Notes under the pieces: model-generated | The model's database searches: none | Told to the model about the DNA's origin: nothing | The model's input: only the letters and a program-made list of their open reading frames with translations | Position numbers and translations under genes: made by a program | Origin: Affinundibacterium flavidum | GTDB taxonomy: Bacteria; Pseudomonadota; Gammaproteobacteria; Burkholderiales; Burkholderiaceae_D | Reading direction: 5' to 3' | Length of the DNA: 45,633 nt | Assembly (NCBI RefSeq): GCF_014284175.1 | Contig: NZ_JACOGA010000027.1 | Span: forward strand, 1-45,633 | Shown here: positions 8,926 through 18,135 of the stretch, one piece after another | Layout of the letters: each line of letters opens with the position of its first letter | Position numbering within the stretch: the stretch's first letter is position 1

Positions 8926-9450
8926 ATGTCAATATTAAATATTCTCCGCTATCCCGATCCTCGCTTACACAAAATTGCTAAGCCAGTCACCGTTTTTGAC
9001 GAACGCTTGAAAAAGCTTGCTGCCGATATGGCCGAAACCATGTACGACGCTCCTGGCGTTGGACTCGCCGCCTCCCAAGTCGATGTACACGAACAATTAG
9101 TTGTTATCGATACCTCAGAGGACAATTCTGAACTACGCGTTTTTATTAATCCTGAAATTATTTGGGAAAGCGCAGAACGCAAGGTTTACGATGAAGGCTG
9201 CTTGTCTGTACCGGGTGTCTACGATGGAGTTGAACGTCCGGCAGAAGTTAAAGTACGCGCCTTAGATCTGGACGGCAAAGCCTTTGAAATGCATGCTGAT
9301 GGCTTATTGGCCGTCTGCATTCAACATGAAATGGATCATCTAAAAGGCAAAGTCTTCGTCGAATATTTATCACCTTTGAAACGCAATCGCATCAAGACCA
9401 AGATGCTCAAAGAAGAACGCGAAATCAGCAAAAAGGCTAATCGCCGATGA
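8926..9450 (+). CDS. def: Peptide deformylase
   Basis: Removes the N-formyl group from nascent proteins. All three family motifs are intact: GVGLAASQ (44-51), EGCLS (90-94) with metal ligand C92, and QHEMDH (133-138) with metal ligands H134 and H138 and catalytic E135. 174 residues, as expected. I use the ATG at 8926, which gives MSILNILRYPDPRL, the usual N-terminus; a GTG four codons upstream is less likely. The stop codon overlaps the fmt start by 4 bp (ATGA), so the two are translationally coupled. This is the standard def-fmt operon. Confidence 0.96.
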   Translation: MSILNILRYPDPRLHKIAKPVTVFDERLKKLAADMAETMYDAPGVGLAASQVDVHEQLVVIDTSEDNSELRVFINPEIIWESAERKVYDEGCLSVPGVYDGVERPAEVKVRALDLDGKAFEMHADGLLAVCIQHEMDHLKGKVFVEYLSPLKRNRIKTKMLKEEREISKKANRR

Positions 9451-10412
9451 AAGTCATTTTCGCGGGCACACCTGAGTTCGCCGCTACCGCATTGAAGGCC
9501 ATTATTGATGCGGGTTTTGATGTGCCGTTGGTATTAACTCAGCCAGATCGCCCTGCTGGGCGCGGCATGCAAATGCATGCTTCAGCGGTGAAACAGCTAG
9601 CATTGGCGCATCAAATTCCCGTCGCACAGCCGATCTCTTTGCGACTGGATGGAAAATATCCTGAAATTGCTCAAGAAGCACATGACTTACTGCGCAATAC
9701 GCCACACGACATTATGGTGGTGGCCGCTTACGGCCTGATATTACCTTTATCCTGTCTGAACATTCCGCGTTTAGGTTGCATCAATATCCATGGCTCCTTA
9801 TTGCCTCGCTGGCGCGGTGCTGCACCGATACATCGTGCGATTGAAGCGGGTGACGCCGAAACAGGCATCACCATTATGCAAATGGAAGAAGGTTTAGATA
9901 CTGGACCTATGTTATTGAAGCGCGCCATTCCTATTGATAGTCAAGACTGCACCGGCAGTTTGCATGACAAGTTGGCGGCATTAGGTGGCGAGATGATCAT
10001 TGAAGCGCTACAGAAATTAAAATCAAGTTCACTAGACGCTACAGTGCAGCCAGAACAAGGTGTCTGTTACGCGGCTAAAATTAGTAAAGAAGAAGCCGCG
10101 ATTAATTTCAATTTGAGTGCAGAAATCATAGCTCGCAAAATTCGCGCCTTCAATCCTTTTCCTGCTGCACATGCCAGCATAGACGGCACCACGATTAAAT
10201 TTTGGCGTGCGGAAGTCAACCATGGAGGAACTAGCGCCACCAGCGGCACTATCATCGAAGCATCCGGACAGCAAGGTGTATTAATCGCCTGTGATAATGG
10301 TCAATCCGTATTACGTGTGCTTGAATTACAAAAACCCGGTGGTAAGCGTTTGCCAGCACAAGATTTTTTGCAGGGATTTCCACTAAAAGCTGGTCAGGTA
10401 TTTCAGCCTTAA
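9447..10412 (+). CDS. fmt: Methionyl-tRNA formyltransferase
   Basis: Transfers a formyl group from 10-formyl-tetrahydrofolate to initiator Met-tRNA. The catalytic segment INIHGSLLPRWRGAAPIHRA carries the conserved Asn and His. The later EEGLDTGPML supplies the Asp. The N-terminus MKVIFAGTPEFAATAL is the family opening, and the C-terminal OB-like domain starts near residue 205. 321 residues, normal length. The ATG overlaps the def stop by 4 bp. Confidence 0.96.
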   Translation: MKVIFAGTPEFAATALKAIIDAGFDVPLVLTQPDRPAGRGMQMHASAVKQLALAHQIPVAQPISLRLDGKYPEIAQEAHDLLRNTPHDIMVVAAYGLILPLSCLNIPRLGCINIHGSLLPRWRGAAPIHRAIEAGDAETGITIMQMEEGLDTGPMLLKRAIPIDSQDCTGSLHDKLAALGGEMIIEALQKLKSSSLDATVQPEQGVCYAAKISKEEAAINFNLSAEIIARKIRAFNPFPAAHASIDGTTIKFWRAEVNHGGTSATSGTIIEASGQQGVLIACDNGQSVLRVLELQKPGGKRLPAQDFLQGFPLKAGQVFQP

Positions 10413-10524
10413 TCGAAGACCTTTCGGTTTCGCCCCCCGATCGCCACATTTTTGCAGGCGCTGTCATATTCATATCATGTAAAACACTTACAATAGCCTG
10501 CTATACCCACATACAGACTAGTCT

Positions 10525-11544
10525 ATGAATAAAGAACACTTGCAGTATGGTTCCGACCAATCGGGGTTAATTTGTGGATATCTGTTTACTGGGGAGGATG
10601 CAGGTAAAGCTGTACGCACCACCGAGGTATTACATTATTTAAATCAATCACAAAAACTGGAACCATCTCATTTTCTATGGCTGCACTTCAACTTGGCGAA
10701 TGCCTCAACTGAAAGGTGGTTACGCGAAAATAGTCAGTCGCCCGAAGAATTTTATGAAACCCTACATCAGGGATCCCGTTCAACACGGATTGAACACGCT
10801 GACCAGCATTTAATCGCAGTCATCAATGATGTGCTTCACGATTTCAGTTTTGACCCTTCAGAAATGGCAACGTTATGGCTGCATGTCAGCCATGGCATCA
10901 TGATCAGTGCACGTCGCAAGCCACTCAAATCAGTCGATCATTTACGCAATGCGGTCAATACTGGAGAAATTTTCCATTCGACGATGGAGTTACTGACACA
11001 CTTACTGCGCGATCAGGCGGATGTCTTAACAGGTATCGTCAGAGATGCGACCACTAAAATAGATGAAGTTGAAGACCACTTGTTAGCGGAACGCCTTAGC
11101 AGAAAACGCGCCAATCTCGGTGAATTACGTCGCTTATTGGTACGTCTGCAACGGCTCTTAGCACCAGAACCTGCAGCACTATTTCGCTTGCTACAAAAAC
11201 CACCTGCCTGGATGGCTGACAATGATGTTCATGAATTGCGGCAATCCACGGAAGAGTTCTCTGTGGTCTTAAGTGATATGGCATCCTTGCAAGAGCGCAT
11301 CCGCTTATTACAAGAAGAAGTCGCTGCCCATGTGGGCGAGCAAAATAATCGCTCCTTATTTGTATTGACCATCGTCACAGTACTCGCCCTGCCAATCAAC
11401 ATCACCACTGGTTTGATGGGAATGAATGTCGGCGGGATTCCATGGGCACAAAATGATAATGGTTTTTGGATTATCGTCGTGTTGGTAAGTCTGATCACCG
11501 CAATCTGCGCCTGGGTTGCGCACCATTTCAAGAATAAGGATTAA
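10525..11544 (+). CDS. CorA/ZntB-family divalent metal transporter
   Basis: Inner-membrane channel-type transporter of the CorA superfamily, moving Mg2+, Zn2+ or a similar cation. The first 270 or so residues form the cytoplasmic funnel with a long helix. Two membrane segments follow at the extreme C-terminus, joined by the signature GMN (299-301) within GLMGMNVGGIPW. The GMNVGGIP version with a short polar loop is closer to ZntB-like members than to classic CorA, so zinc is possible, but the substrate cannot be read from sequence. 339 residues. It starts 112 bp after fmt and converges on riboflavin synthase with 60 bp between the stops. Confidence 0.88.
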   Translation: MNKEHLQYGSDQSGLICGYLFTGEDAGKAVRTTEVLHYLNQSQKLEPSHFLWLHFNLANASTERWLRENSQSPEEFYETLHQGSRSTRIEHADQHLIAVINDVLHDFSFDPSEMATLWLHVSHGIMISARRKPLKSVDHLRNAVNTGEIFHSTMELLTHLLRDQADVLTGIVRDATTKIDEVEDHLLAERLSRKRANLGELRRLLVRLQRLLAPEPAALFRLLQKPPAWMADNDVHELRQSTEEFSVVLSDMASLQERIRLLQEEVAAHVGEQNNRSLFVLTIVTVLALPINITTGLMGMNVGGIPWAQNDNGFWIIVVLVSLITAICAWVAHHFKNKD

Positions 11545-11604
11545 TGTCCTTTACATCGCGTATGGAAAACCCATTTCATCCATAGAGATTATATGTAGAC
11601 TTAT

Positions 11605-12291
11605 CTACTTGGGCAGCACATCTTGTATCGATTTCCCCTGTTGCGCCAATAAAGCATCCAAGGCTGGCATCAATGGTCCCAGCATTTCTTGCAACATGCT
11701 ACGCACCGTATCAACCACTACTTGAGTCTGTCTCTCGATCTCGATATTCAGCATCGCTCCTACTTGCTTTTGCCCGAACACCGTCATGCGCAAGGTCTCA
11801 GGAATCAGCCAAACCTCAAACCAATGCTCATCCCGATTGACTTCTGCAATCGTCAAACTCGCACCATTAATTGCGATATACCCCTTCGCAAAAATATACG
11901 GCATCCACACCTTTGACACCGCAATACGGAGCACGTAATTATTCTCCAATTGACGAATCTGCACGAGCTGCGCAACAAAATCAACATGACCAGATAGCGG
12001 ATGCCCACCAATTTCAGCGCCCTCTTTGGCCGCACGCTCTACATTAACCTGCGCATTCTCTGCATAGCTACCAAGGGTAGTAATCGCTAAAGTCTGCTGC
12101 ATGATGTCAAATTCTGCGGCATTGTCGAATAGTCTGGTAACCGTTAGGCAGACGCCATCTGTCGCCACACTGGCACCGATCTCCAATTGGTGATCAAAAC
12201 CTTCAGGGAATGCTAGTTGTATGGTCCGCAATCCTGTCCGATCATGGATTTTTTTGATGCTTGCAACACCTTGTACAATACCTGTAAACAT
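11605..12291 (-). CDS. ribE: Riboflavin synthase, alpha-subunit type
   Basis: Dismutates two 6,7-dimethyl-8-ribityllumazine molecules to riboflavin. It is a two-lobed protein of 228 residues whose first 140 or so residues can be numbered almost exactly against E. coli RibC. MFTGIVQG, S41, C48, and H97/H102 in GGHPLSGH are all present. The second lobe has the KGYIAINGASLT and LIPETL motifs. The residue matching E. coli D185, part of the active site, is Glu (E186 in NIEIERQTQ), which is unusual and checked at codon level (GAG). The gene stands alone, not in a rib operon, 23 bp behind the LysR gene on the same strand. I see no FMN riboswitch. Confidence 0.9.
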   Translation of the reverse strand: MFTGIVQGVASIKKIHDRTGLRTIQLAFPEGFDHQLEIGASVATDGVCLTVTRLFDNAAEFDIMQQTLAITTLGSYAENAQVNVERAAKEGAEIGGHPLSGHVDFVAQLVQIRQLENNYVLRIAVSKVWMPYIFAKGYIAINGASLTIAEVNRDEHWFEVWLIPETLRMTVFGQKQVGAMLNIEIERQTQVVVDTVRSMLQEMLGPLMPALDALLAQQGKSIQDVLPK

Positions 12292-12314
12292 AATGTGTCA
12301 TTCACTCAATCAAT

Positions 12315-13292
12315 TTAAATGGGATTACCAGACTTCTTCATCTCAGCCAAGGGCGCGAACATTTCATGCGTCATATTCACAAAATGGTCGCGCAACCATT
12401 TATGCGCTGGATTACGCGCGTCACGCTCGTGCCATAACATATCAACGTGAACATCAGGCGTTTCAAATGGAAGCTCCTTCCACACCAAAGAATCACTCAT
12501 ACCCGTTGAGGCGATAAAGTGAAACGGCAACACAGTCAACAAATCCGAATTTGCTACCACTTTTCCACCCGTAAAAAATTGGTTCACGGTGAGTAAGATT
12601 CGTCGCTCACGCCCCATTGTCATCAGCTCATCATCGATCAGACCATGCGCACGGCCAGAAAAACTAACCAGACAATGATTCGCTGCGCAATAGTTATCCA
12701 ACGTTAATTCCTGACTGGCAAGCGGATGATTTTTGCTCATCACACAGACATAATGCCCCGAATACAAACGCTCATGCCGGATCGGACTACGAGCTGCGCC
12801 TTGACCGCCAGAAAGTTGCGCCACGACGCCGGGGAAAAAACCAACCGCAATATCGATGTCCCCCTGAATTAATAATGGCCTTGGCTCACGTGTCGTCAAT
12901 GGCACCATACGTGCATTCATATGCGGTGCTTCACGCTCAAATGCGGTAATCAAGGTGGGCATCCATAATGCCGCGGTCGAGTCCGCCATCGCCATCCGGA
13001 AAGTTGCAACCGCTTTAGAGGGATCAAAACTAGTTGGCGCAATCGCTGCTTCAAGAGTTGATAAGGCCTCGCGGATTGATGGCCATAAAATCTCCGCGCG
13101 CGGAGTCGGCTTGACGCCATACGCGGTGCGAATCAAGAGTTCATCATTTAAGGAATAACGCAGACGTTTGATGGCATTAGAAACAGCCGGTTGGGTCATC
13201 GCTAATTTATCAGCGGCGCGAGTCAGATTTTGCTCAACCATCACGGTATCAAACACACGTAGCAAATTCAGATCTAAGGTCAGGAAATTCAT
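12315..13292 (-). CDS. LysR-family transcriptional regulator
   Basis: The N-terminal winged helix-turn-helix is clear (DLNLLRVFDTVMVEQNLTRA, then AMTQPAVSNAIKRLR), followed by a periplasmic-binding-like effector domain from about residue 95. 325 residues. It resembles the NodD/LinR-type branch of the family; the effector is unknown. The start is ATG with AAAGG six bases upstream. It lies between pckG (upstream, terminator between) and ribE (23 bp downstream), so it may be co-transcribed with ribE, but nothing shows it regulates either neighbour. Confidence 0.92.
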   Translation of the reverse strand: MNFLTLDLNLLRVFDTVMVEQNLTRAADKLAMTQPAVSNAIKRLRYSLNDELLIRTAYGVKPTPRAEILWPSIREALSTLEAAIAPTSFDPSKAVATFRMAMADSTAALWMPTLITAFEREAPHMNARMVPLTTREPRPLLIQGDIDIAVGFFPGVVAQLSGGQGAARSPIRHERLYSGHYVCVMSKNHPLASQELTLDNYCAANHCLVSFSGRAHGLIDDELMTMGRERRILLTVNQFFTGGKVVANSDLLTVLPFHFIASTGMSDSLVWKELPFETPDVHVDMLWHERDARNPAHKWLRDHFVNMTHEMFAPLAEMKKSGNPI

Positions 13293-13373
13293 CAGCAGCC
13301 TTTCCGCTTAAGCAATGGAGATGGGGATGAAAGACAAGATTATCCCAGATTTAAGCAAAATGGTTGCGATGCA

Positions 13374-13415
13374 CAAAAAAAGCGCGACACGATGAGCATC
13401 GTGTCGCGCTTTTTC
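13374..13415. terminator. Strong hairpin terminator after pckG
   Basis: A near-continuous palindrome, AGCGCGACACGATG (13381-13394) against CATCGTGTCGCGCT (13397-13410), forms a 12-14 bp stem. It is flanked by seven A on the left and five T on the right, so it can end transcription from either side. The obvious client is pckG, whose stop is at 13433 on the minus strand. It also insulates the LysR gene from pckG read-through. Confidence 0.88.
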
Positions 13416-13432
13416 ATAAATACCTCAAAAAA

Positions 13433-15280
13433 TTAAGCTAAACGACTCGCTAAAGTCGCCTTCGTTGCTTCTAAGGCTGCAGGCAAACGATATTTCAATT
13501 TATCGAACAATTCTGTATGCAAATCTAATTCTGCTTTCCATGCATCTTTATCGATGGAGGTGATTAGATCAAATTGTTCTGAAGTGAAATGCAAACCGTC
13601 CCACGTCAAATCTTCGTATTTCGGGCTAATACCAAAGACATTTTCTGCCCCAGTCGTCGCGCCATCGATACGCTCTAACATCCATTTCAAGACACGCATA
13701 TTATCGCCGAAACCAGGCCATACGAATTTGCCGTTAGCATCCGTGCGGAACCAGTTCACGCAATAGATATTGGGTTGTTTCGCGCCCAGTGCCGCAATTT
13801 TTTCGCCCATGTTCAACCAGTGCTGGAAATAGTCGCTCATGTTGTAACCCATGAACGGCAACATGGCGAATGGATCACGACGCACCACGCCTTGTTGACC
13901 AACCGCAGCAGCAGTCGTTTCAGAACCCATAGTCGCTGCCATGTACACGCCTTCGACCCAATTGCGCGCTTCAGTGACCAAAGGCACTGTAGTCGAACGA
14001 CGACCGCCAAAAATGAAGGCAGAAATTGGTACACCAGCCGGATCATCCCAGGCAGGATCGAGTACAGGATTCTGCGTAGCTGCGACGGTAAAACGCGCGT
14101 TAGGATGCGCTGCTTTACGTCCCGTTTCTTTAGCGATTTCTGGAGTCCAGTCTTTGCCTTGCCAGTCAATCACATGCTCTGGTGCTTGCTTGCTCATGCC
14201 TTCCCACCATACATCGCCATCATCGGTCAAAGCAACATTCGTGAAAATGGTATTCGCAGTCAACGACGACATACAGTTGGAGTTGGTTGCCGTATTCGTA
14301 CCTGGTGCGACACCGAAATATCCCGCTTCAGGATTGATCGCATACAAACGACCATCCGCACCTGGTTTGATCCAAGCGATATCGTCACCGATAGTAGTCA
14401 CTTTCCAGCCTTTGATAGCCGGAATCAACATCGCAAAATTGGTTTTGCCACAAGCGGAAGGGAATGCCGCGGCCACATAATGTTTTTTACCTTCTGGTGA
14501 TTCCACGCCCAGAATTAACATGTGTTCAGCCAACCAGCCTTGGTCGCGACCCATAGTCGAAGCAATACGCAAGGCGAAACACTTTTTGCCCAATAAGGCA
14601 TTGCCACCGTAACCAGAACCAAAAGACCAGATTTCACGCGTTTCTGGATAATGCACAATGTATTTGGTGGTATTGCATGGCCAAGCCACATCTGTTTGAC
14701 CTGCAGCTAAAGGCGCGCCAACTGTGTGTACGCAAGGTACGAAATCGCCGTCTGTACCTAACACATCAAACACGGCCTTACCCATACGGGTCATGATGCG
14801 CATATTGACTGCAACATACGGTGAGTCAGACAATTCCACACCGATATGTGCAATCGGTGAACCCAATGGGCCCATCGAAAATGGCACTACATACATGGTG
14901 CGACCTTGCATGCAACCATCAAATAAAGGATTTAAAGTCTGACGCATTTCTGCTGGTGCCATCCAGTTATTGGTTGGACCTGCATCTTCTTGTTTTTCTG
15001 AGCAGATATACGTGCGATCTTCGACGCGCGCCACATCCGATGGATCGGAACAAGCCAGATAACTGTTTGGACGTTTCGCTTCGTTCAGCTTTTTCATGGT
15101 GCCAGCGGCGACCATTTGAGCGCATAAGCGGTCATATTCTTCTTGACTACCATCGCACCAATAAACCTGACTCGGTTTAGTGAGCGCCACCATATCGGCG
15201 ACCCAATTAATTAATTTTTGGTGCTTGACGTGTGCGGGCACATTGAGTGCTGCAACACCTTGCATGCTAGGTTGATTCAT
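13433..15280 (-). CDS. pckG: Phosphoenolpyruvate carboxykinase (GTP)
   Basis: Converts oxaloacetate and GTP to PEP, CO2 and GDP, the entry step of gluconeogenesis. Landmarks of the GTP class are all present: the kinase-1a loop with the reactive cysteine, PSACGKTN (274-281, C277), the kinase-2 motif TIGDDIAWI (296-304), NPEAGYFGVAPGTN, and FIFGGRRSTTVPLV. 615 residues, normal length. The start is ATG with TTGGAG nine bases upstream. Monocistronic by appearance: a terminator follows and a 354-bp region precedes. Several long reading frames on the opposite strand are shadows of this gene. Confidence 0.97.
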   Translation of the reverse strand: MNQPSMQGVAALNVPAHVKHQKLINWVADMVALTKPSQVYWCDGSQEEYDRLCAQMVAAGTMKKLNEAKRPNSYLACSDPSDVARVEDRTYICSEKQEDAGPTNNWMAPAEMRQTLNPLFDGCMQGRTMYVVPFSMGPLGSPIAHIGVELSDSPYVAVNMRIMTRMGKAVFDVLGTDGDFVPCVHTVGAPLAAGQTDVAWPCNTTKYIVHYPETREIWSFGSGYGGNALLGKKCFALRIASTMGRDQGWLAEHMLILGVESPEGKKHYVAAAFPSACGKTNFAMLIPAIKGWKVTTIGDDIAWIKPGADGRLYAINPEAGYFGVAPGTNTATNSNCMSSLTANTIFTNVALTDDGDVWWEGMSKQAPEHVIDWQGKDWTPEIAKETGRKAAHPNARFTVAATQNPVLDPAWDDPAGVPISAFIFGGRRSTTVPLVTEARNWVEGVYMAATMGSETTAAAVGQQGVVRRDPFAMLPFMGYNMSDYFQHWLNMGEKIAALGAKQPNIYCVNWFRTDANGKFVWPGFGDNMRVLKWMLERIDGATTGAENVFGISPKYEDLTWDGLHFTSEQFDLITSIDKDAWKAELDLHTELFDKLKYRLPAALEATKATLASRLA

Positions 15281-15634
15281 AATACTAACTCCAATGCCAT
15301 TTCAATAAAAAAATCGGTGTAGCGGCACGGCAAGAACGGCTAGGGAGGCAAGTAATGTGAGCAACTGGTATTATTCTGGTTCCAGTCTGAGCTCCAACAC
15401 AACTAGCACGATAGCGGCATTTTTTGTCGGAATCAGGAAGACAGACAAGGTAAAGAAGGGGTCTGAGATCCAAGCTTTCGCCCGGTAAAGAAGCACGGAA
15501 CGGAAGATTCAAAAAGCTACGTGCAGCGTATTCTACACCGACCTGCCGCGATCTGGCGAACTTTACGTCACAATTCATGTCAAAATGGAATTGTTTTTGA
15601 AAATATACTTACTAAAACCATAAAGACCAGCCAA
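15281..15634. other. Divergent intergenic region, pckG and dehydrogenase
   Basis: This 354-bp stretch should carry the promoters of the leftward pckG and the rightward dehydrogenase gene. I found no promoter pair or operator I would defend. A 97-codon minus-strand frame here (15285-15578) has no recognisable product and overlaps the expected pckG promoter, so it is not called. Confidence 0.4.
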
Positions 15635-16597
15635 ATGAAGATAGCGATCTTAGATGATTATCAAGACGTCGTACGTGACCTCGATTGTTTTCGAATGTTG
15701 CATGAACACGAGGTCAAAGTCTTTAATAACCGTGCCGTGGGGCTCGGGCAACTTGCCATACGTCTGGCTCCCTTCGATGCACTGGTATTAATTCGTGAAA
15801 GAACGATGCTGAATCGTGCGTTGCTTAGTAAATTACCGAATCTCAAGCTCATTTCTCAAACTGGAAAAGTTTCTGGGAATGTCGATCTTATCGCCGCCAA
15901 GGAATTTGGCATTACAGTAGTGGAGGGCGTGGGTGACCCAACTGCACCAGCAGAGCTGGCCTGGGCTCTGATTATGGCGTCCTCAAGAAAGATCCCGCAA
16001 TACACACAACTACTGCAAGATGGTGTCTGGCAGACGGCATCCCTTTACCCACAGCACAACCGCTTAGGCCGAGTTTTAAAAGGGCGCCGGTTAGGGATCT
16101 GGGGCTATGGTCGTATAGGGCGCTTGGTGGCTCAATTCGCTCAAGCTTTTGGAATGACGATTCAGGTCTGGGGAAGTGAAATTAGTCGCCAACAAGCAAT
16201 CACAGATGGTTTTAATGCATGTGATTCCAAGCGACAGTTTTTTGAATCTTCTGACATCATTTCTCTTCACCTACGTCTCAATGATGACACTCGCCATTGC
16301 GTACACTTAGATGATTTACTGACCATGAAGGAAGATGCACTATTCGTCAACACTAGTCGTGCCGAGCTCATCCAAACCGATGCCCTCGAACAGGCCTTGA
16401 CGCAGGGACATCCAGGTTTTGCTGCGATCGACGTGTTTGAAAACGAGCCAATAGGTACCAAGCACTCCTTGCTCGGTAAAGAAAATGTGTTGTTAACTCC
16501 GCATCTTGGTTATGTCGAAAAGGATAGCTATGAGCTTTACTTCAGTGCTGCATTTCAAAACCTCCTTAATTTCGCTGAGAAAATGCCCCCGGGCTAA
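15635..16597 (+). CDS. D-2-hydroxyacid dehydrogenase family protein
   Basis: NAD(P)-dependent oxidoreductase of the D-isomer 2-hydroxyacid dehydrogenase family (formate, glycerate and phosphoglycerate dehydrogenases among relatives). The dinucleotide-binding loop GYGRIG is at 157-162. The catalytic triad residues are R242 in NTSRAEL, E271 in DVFENEP and H290 in TPHLGYV. 320 residues. I start at the ATG at 15635 (MKIAILDDYQDVV); the frame extends 38 codons upstream but that part is unlike the family. The substrate cannot be assigned. The TcyP-type transporter follows after 119 bp on the same strand. Confidence 0.9.
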   Translation: MKIAILDDYQDVVRDLDCFRMLHEHEVKVFNNRAVGLGQLAIRLAPFDALVLIRERTMLNRALLSKLPNLKLISQTGKVSGNVDLIAAKEFGITVVEGVGDPTAPAELAWALIMASSRKIPQYTQLLQDGVWQTASLYPQHNRLGRVLKGRRLGIWGYGRIGRLVAQFAQAFGMTIQVWGSEISRQQAITDGFNACDSKRQFFESSDIISLHLRLNDDTRHCVHLDDLLTMKEDALFVNTSRAELIQTDALEQALTQGHPGFAAIDVFENEPIGTKHSLLGKENVLLTPHLGYVEKDSYELYFSAAFQNLLNFAEKMPPG

Positions 16598-16716
16598 ATC
16601 AAGAGCGACGCTTTCTTTCGCAAGCTTCCGAATAAACAAACAACAAATTCTACGTAGCATCTGATCAAGTTTATGGGCTAGAATGCCCACTCCCATCAAT
16701 CTATAAAAGCACATCA

Positions 16717-18135
16717 ATGAGCATTCCAATTCTCCCCTTGATCATCAACCTGAGTGTCGCTGTCTGTATCTGTGGCGGATTGTATTGGCTGCAAAATAGA
16801 CATTTTTCATTCTCTAAGCGCGTGTTTGCCGGATTAGGTCTAGGGATATTATTAGGAGCCGCATTTCAATATTTTTATGGGAATGATTCGCCAATTATCA
16901 GTAGTACAAATACGTATCTCGACATAGTTGGCACTGGCTATGTGAAGCTACTACAGATGATCGTCATTCCTTTGATTCTGGTATCAATTATCGGAGCCAT
17001 TCTGAAGCTAAAAAATGTTAGTTCCTTAGGTAAAATCAGCACACTTACCATTAGCACCTTACTCACTACGACAATAATCGCTGCGCTCATTGGCTTCTTT
17101 ATGGCCAAGTTGTTTGGACTAACCACCTTAGGTCTCAATTTTACGACAGTAGAATTTGCACGCGGACAATACCTTGAAAGTACTCTTGCGAGTGCAAAAG
17201 CGATTAGCTTGCCTGGCATGTTACTTAGCTTTATTCCAGAAAATCCCTTCCTCGATATGACAGGAGCGCGTAAAACTTCCACGATTGCGGTAGTGATCTT
17301 TGCAATTCTGATCGGCATTTCGGCAACTGGTATCGCCGACAAAAAACCTGAAATTTTTAAATCGTTTAGTCACTTTATTGAAGTCGCTCAGACCATAGTG
17401 ATGCGCTTAGTCACACTCATTTTGCGTCTTACGCCGTATGGCGTTTTTGCTTTGATCACACAAGTAGTTGCAAAGTCGAATCGCGACGATATTTTCAATC
17501 TGATTAATTTTGTATTAGCGTCTTATGCTGCAATTCTCATTATGTTTGCGGTACATTTGGGTATTGTCACAGGCTGTGGACTCAACCCTAAAAAATACCT
17601 GCAAAAAATCTTCCCTGTGTTAGTTTTTGCTTTCACTTCACGCACCAGCGCTGGTGCGATTCCCATGAGTGTACAGATTCAACATCAACGCTTAGGAACA
17701 CCCGAAGGAATCGCCAATTTCGCCGCTTCTTTTGGTGCGACGATGGGTCAAAATGGTTGCGCAGGAATCTATCCCGCCATGCTAGCGTTCATGATTGCGC
17801 CATCAGTTGGAATCGATCCAATGACATTTTCTTTCATAGCGTCTTTGGTCGGCATCATTGCCATTGGATCCATAGGCATTGCAGGAGTCGGCGGCGGTGC
17901 AACTTTTGCTGCACTGATCGTCTTGTCTTCATTAGACTTACCCGTAGCTCTGGCGGGCTTACTCATTTCTATTGAACCACTAATTGATATGGGAAGAACT
18001 GCATTGAATGTGAGTGGGTCGATAGTTGCAGGCACACTTACCAGTAAAATTTTGGGCGAAACTGACTTAGCTGTCTTCCAGAGCGAAGCTACTACTGACT
18101 TGATTGATAACGCTGAACAATCGGCAGTTGGATAA
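16717..18135 (+). CDS. tcyP: L-cystine symporter, TcyP/YdjN type
   Basis: Inner-membrane secondary transporter of the dicarboxylate/amino acid:cation symporter (DAACS) family. 472 residues with about eight to ten hydrophobic segments, and the substrate-site stretches TSRTSAGAIPMS, FGATMGQNGCAGIYPA and SIEPLIDMGRTALNVSGS. Length and these motifs match TcyP/YdjN, a sodium- or proton-coupled cystine importer, better than glutamate or C4-dicarboxylate carriers. The end of the protein is a short acidic cytoplasmic tail. The gene is followed by 835 bp without a coding region. Confidence 0.85.
   Translation: MSIPILPLIINLSVAVCICGGLYWLQNRHFSFSKRVFAGLGLGILLGAAFQYFYGNDSPIISSTNTYLDIVGTGYVKLLQMIVIPLILVSIIGAILKLKNVSSLGKISTLTISTLLTTTIIAALIGFFMAKLFGLTTLGLNFTTVEFARGQYLESTLASAKAISLPGMLLSFIPENPFLDMTGARKTSTIAVVIFAILIGISATGIADKKPEIFKSFSHFIEVAQTIVMRLVTLILRLTPYGVFALITQVVAKSNRDDIFNLINFVLASYAAILIMFAVHLGIVTGCGLNPKKYLQKIFPVLVFAFTSRTSAGAIPMSVQIQHQRLGTPEGIANFAASFGATMGQNGCAGIYPAMLAFMIAPSVGIDPMTFSFIASLVGIIAIGSIGIAGVGGGATFAALIVLSSLDLPVALAGLLISIEPLIDMGRTALNVSGSIVAGTLTSKILGETDLAVFQSEATTDLIDNAEQSAVG

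Noticed and set aside
12292..12314. Possible FMN riboswitch before ribE
   Set aside because: Only 23 bp separate ribE from the LysR gene, too short for the FMN aptamer, and no RFN-type pattern was seen.
13775..14500. 241-codon plus-strand frame inside pckG
   Set aside because: pckG is complete with all catalytic motifs; the antisense frame has an Arg/His/Ser-rich product with no family.
15285..15578. 97-codon minus-strand frame before pckG
   Set aside because: It occupies the expected pckG promoter region and resembles no protein family.
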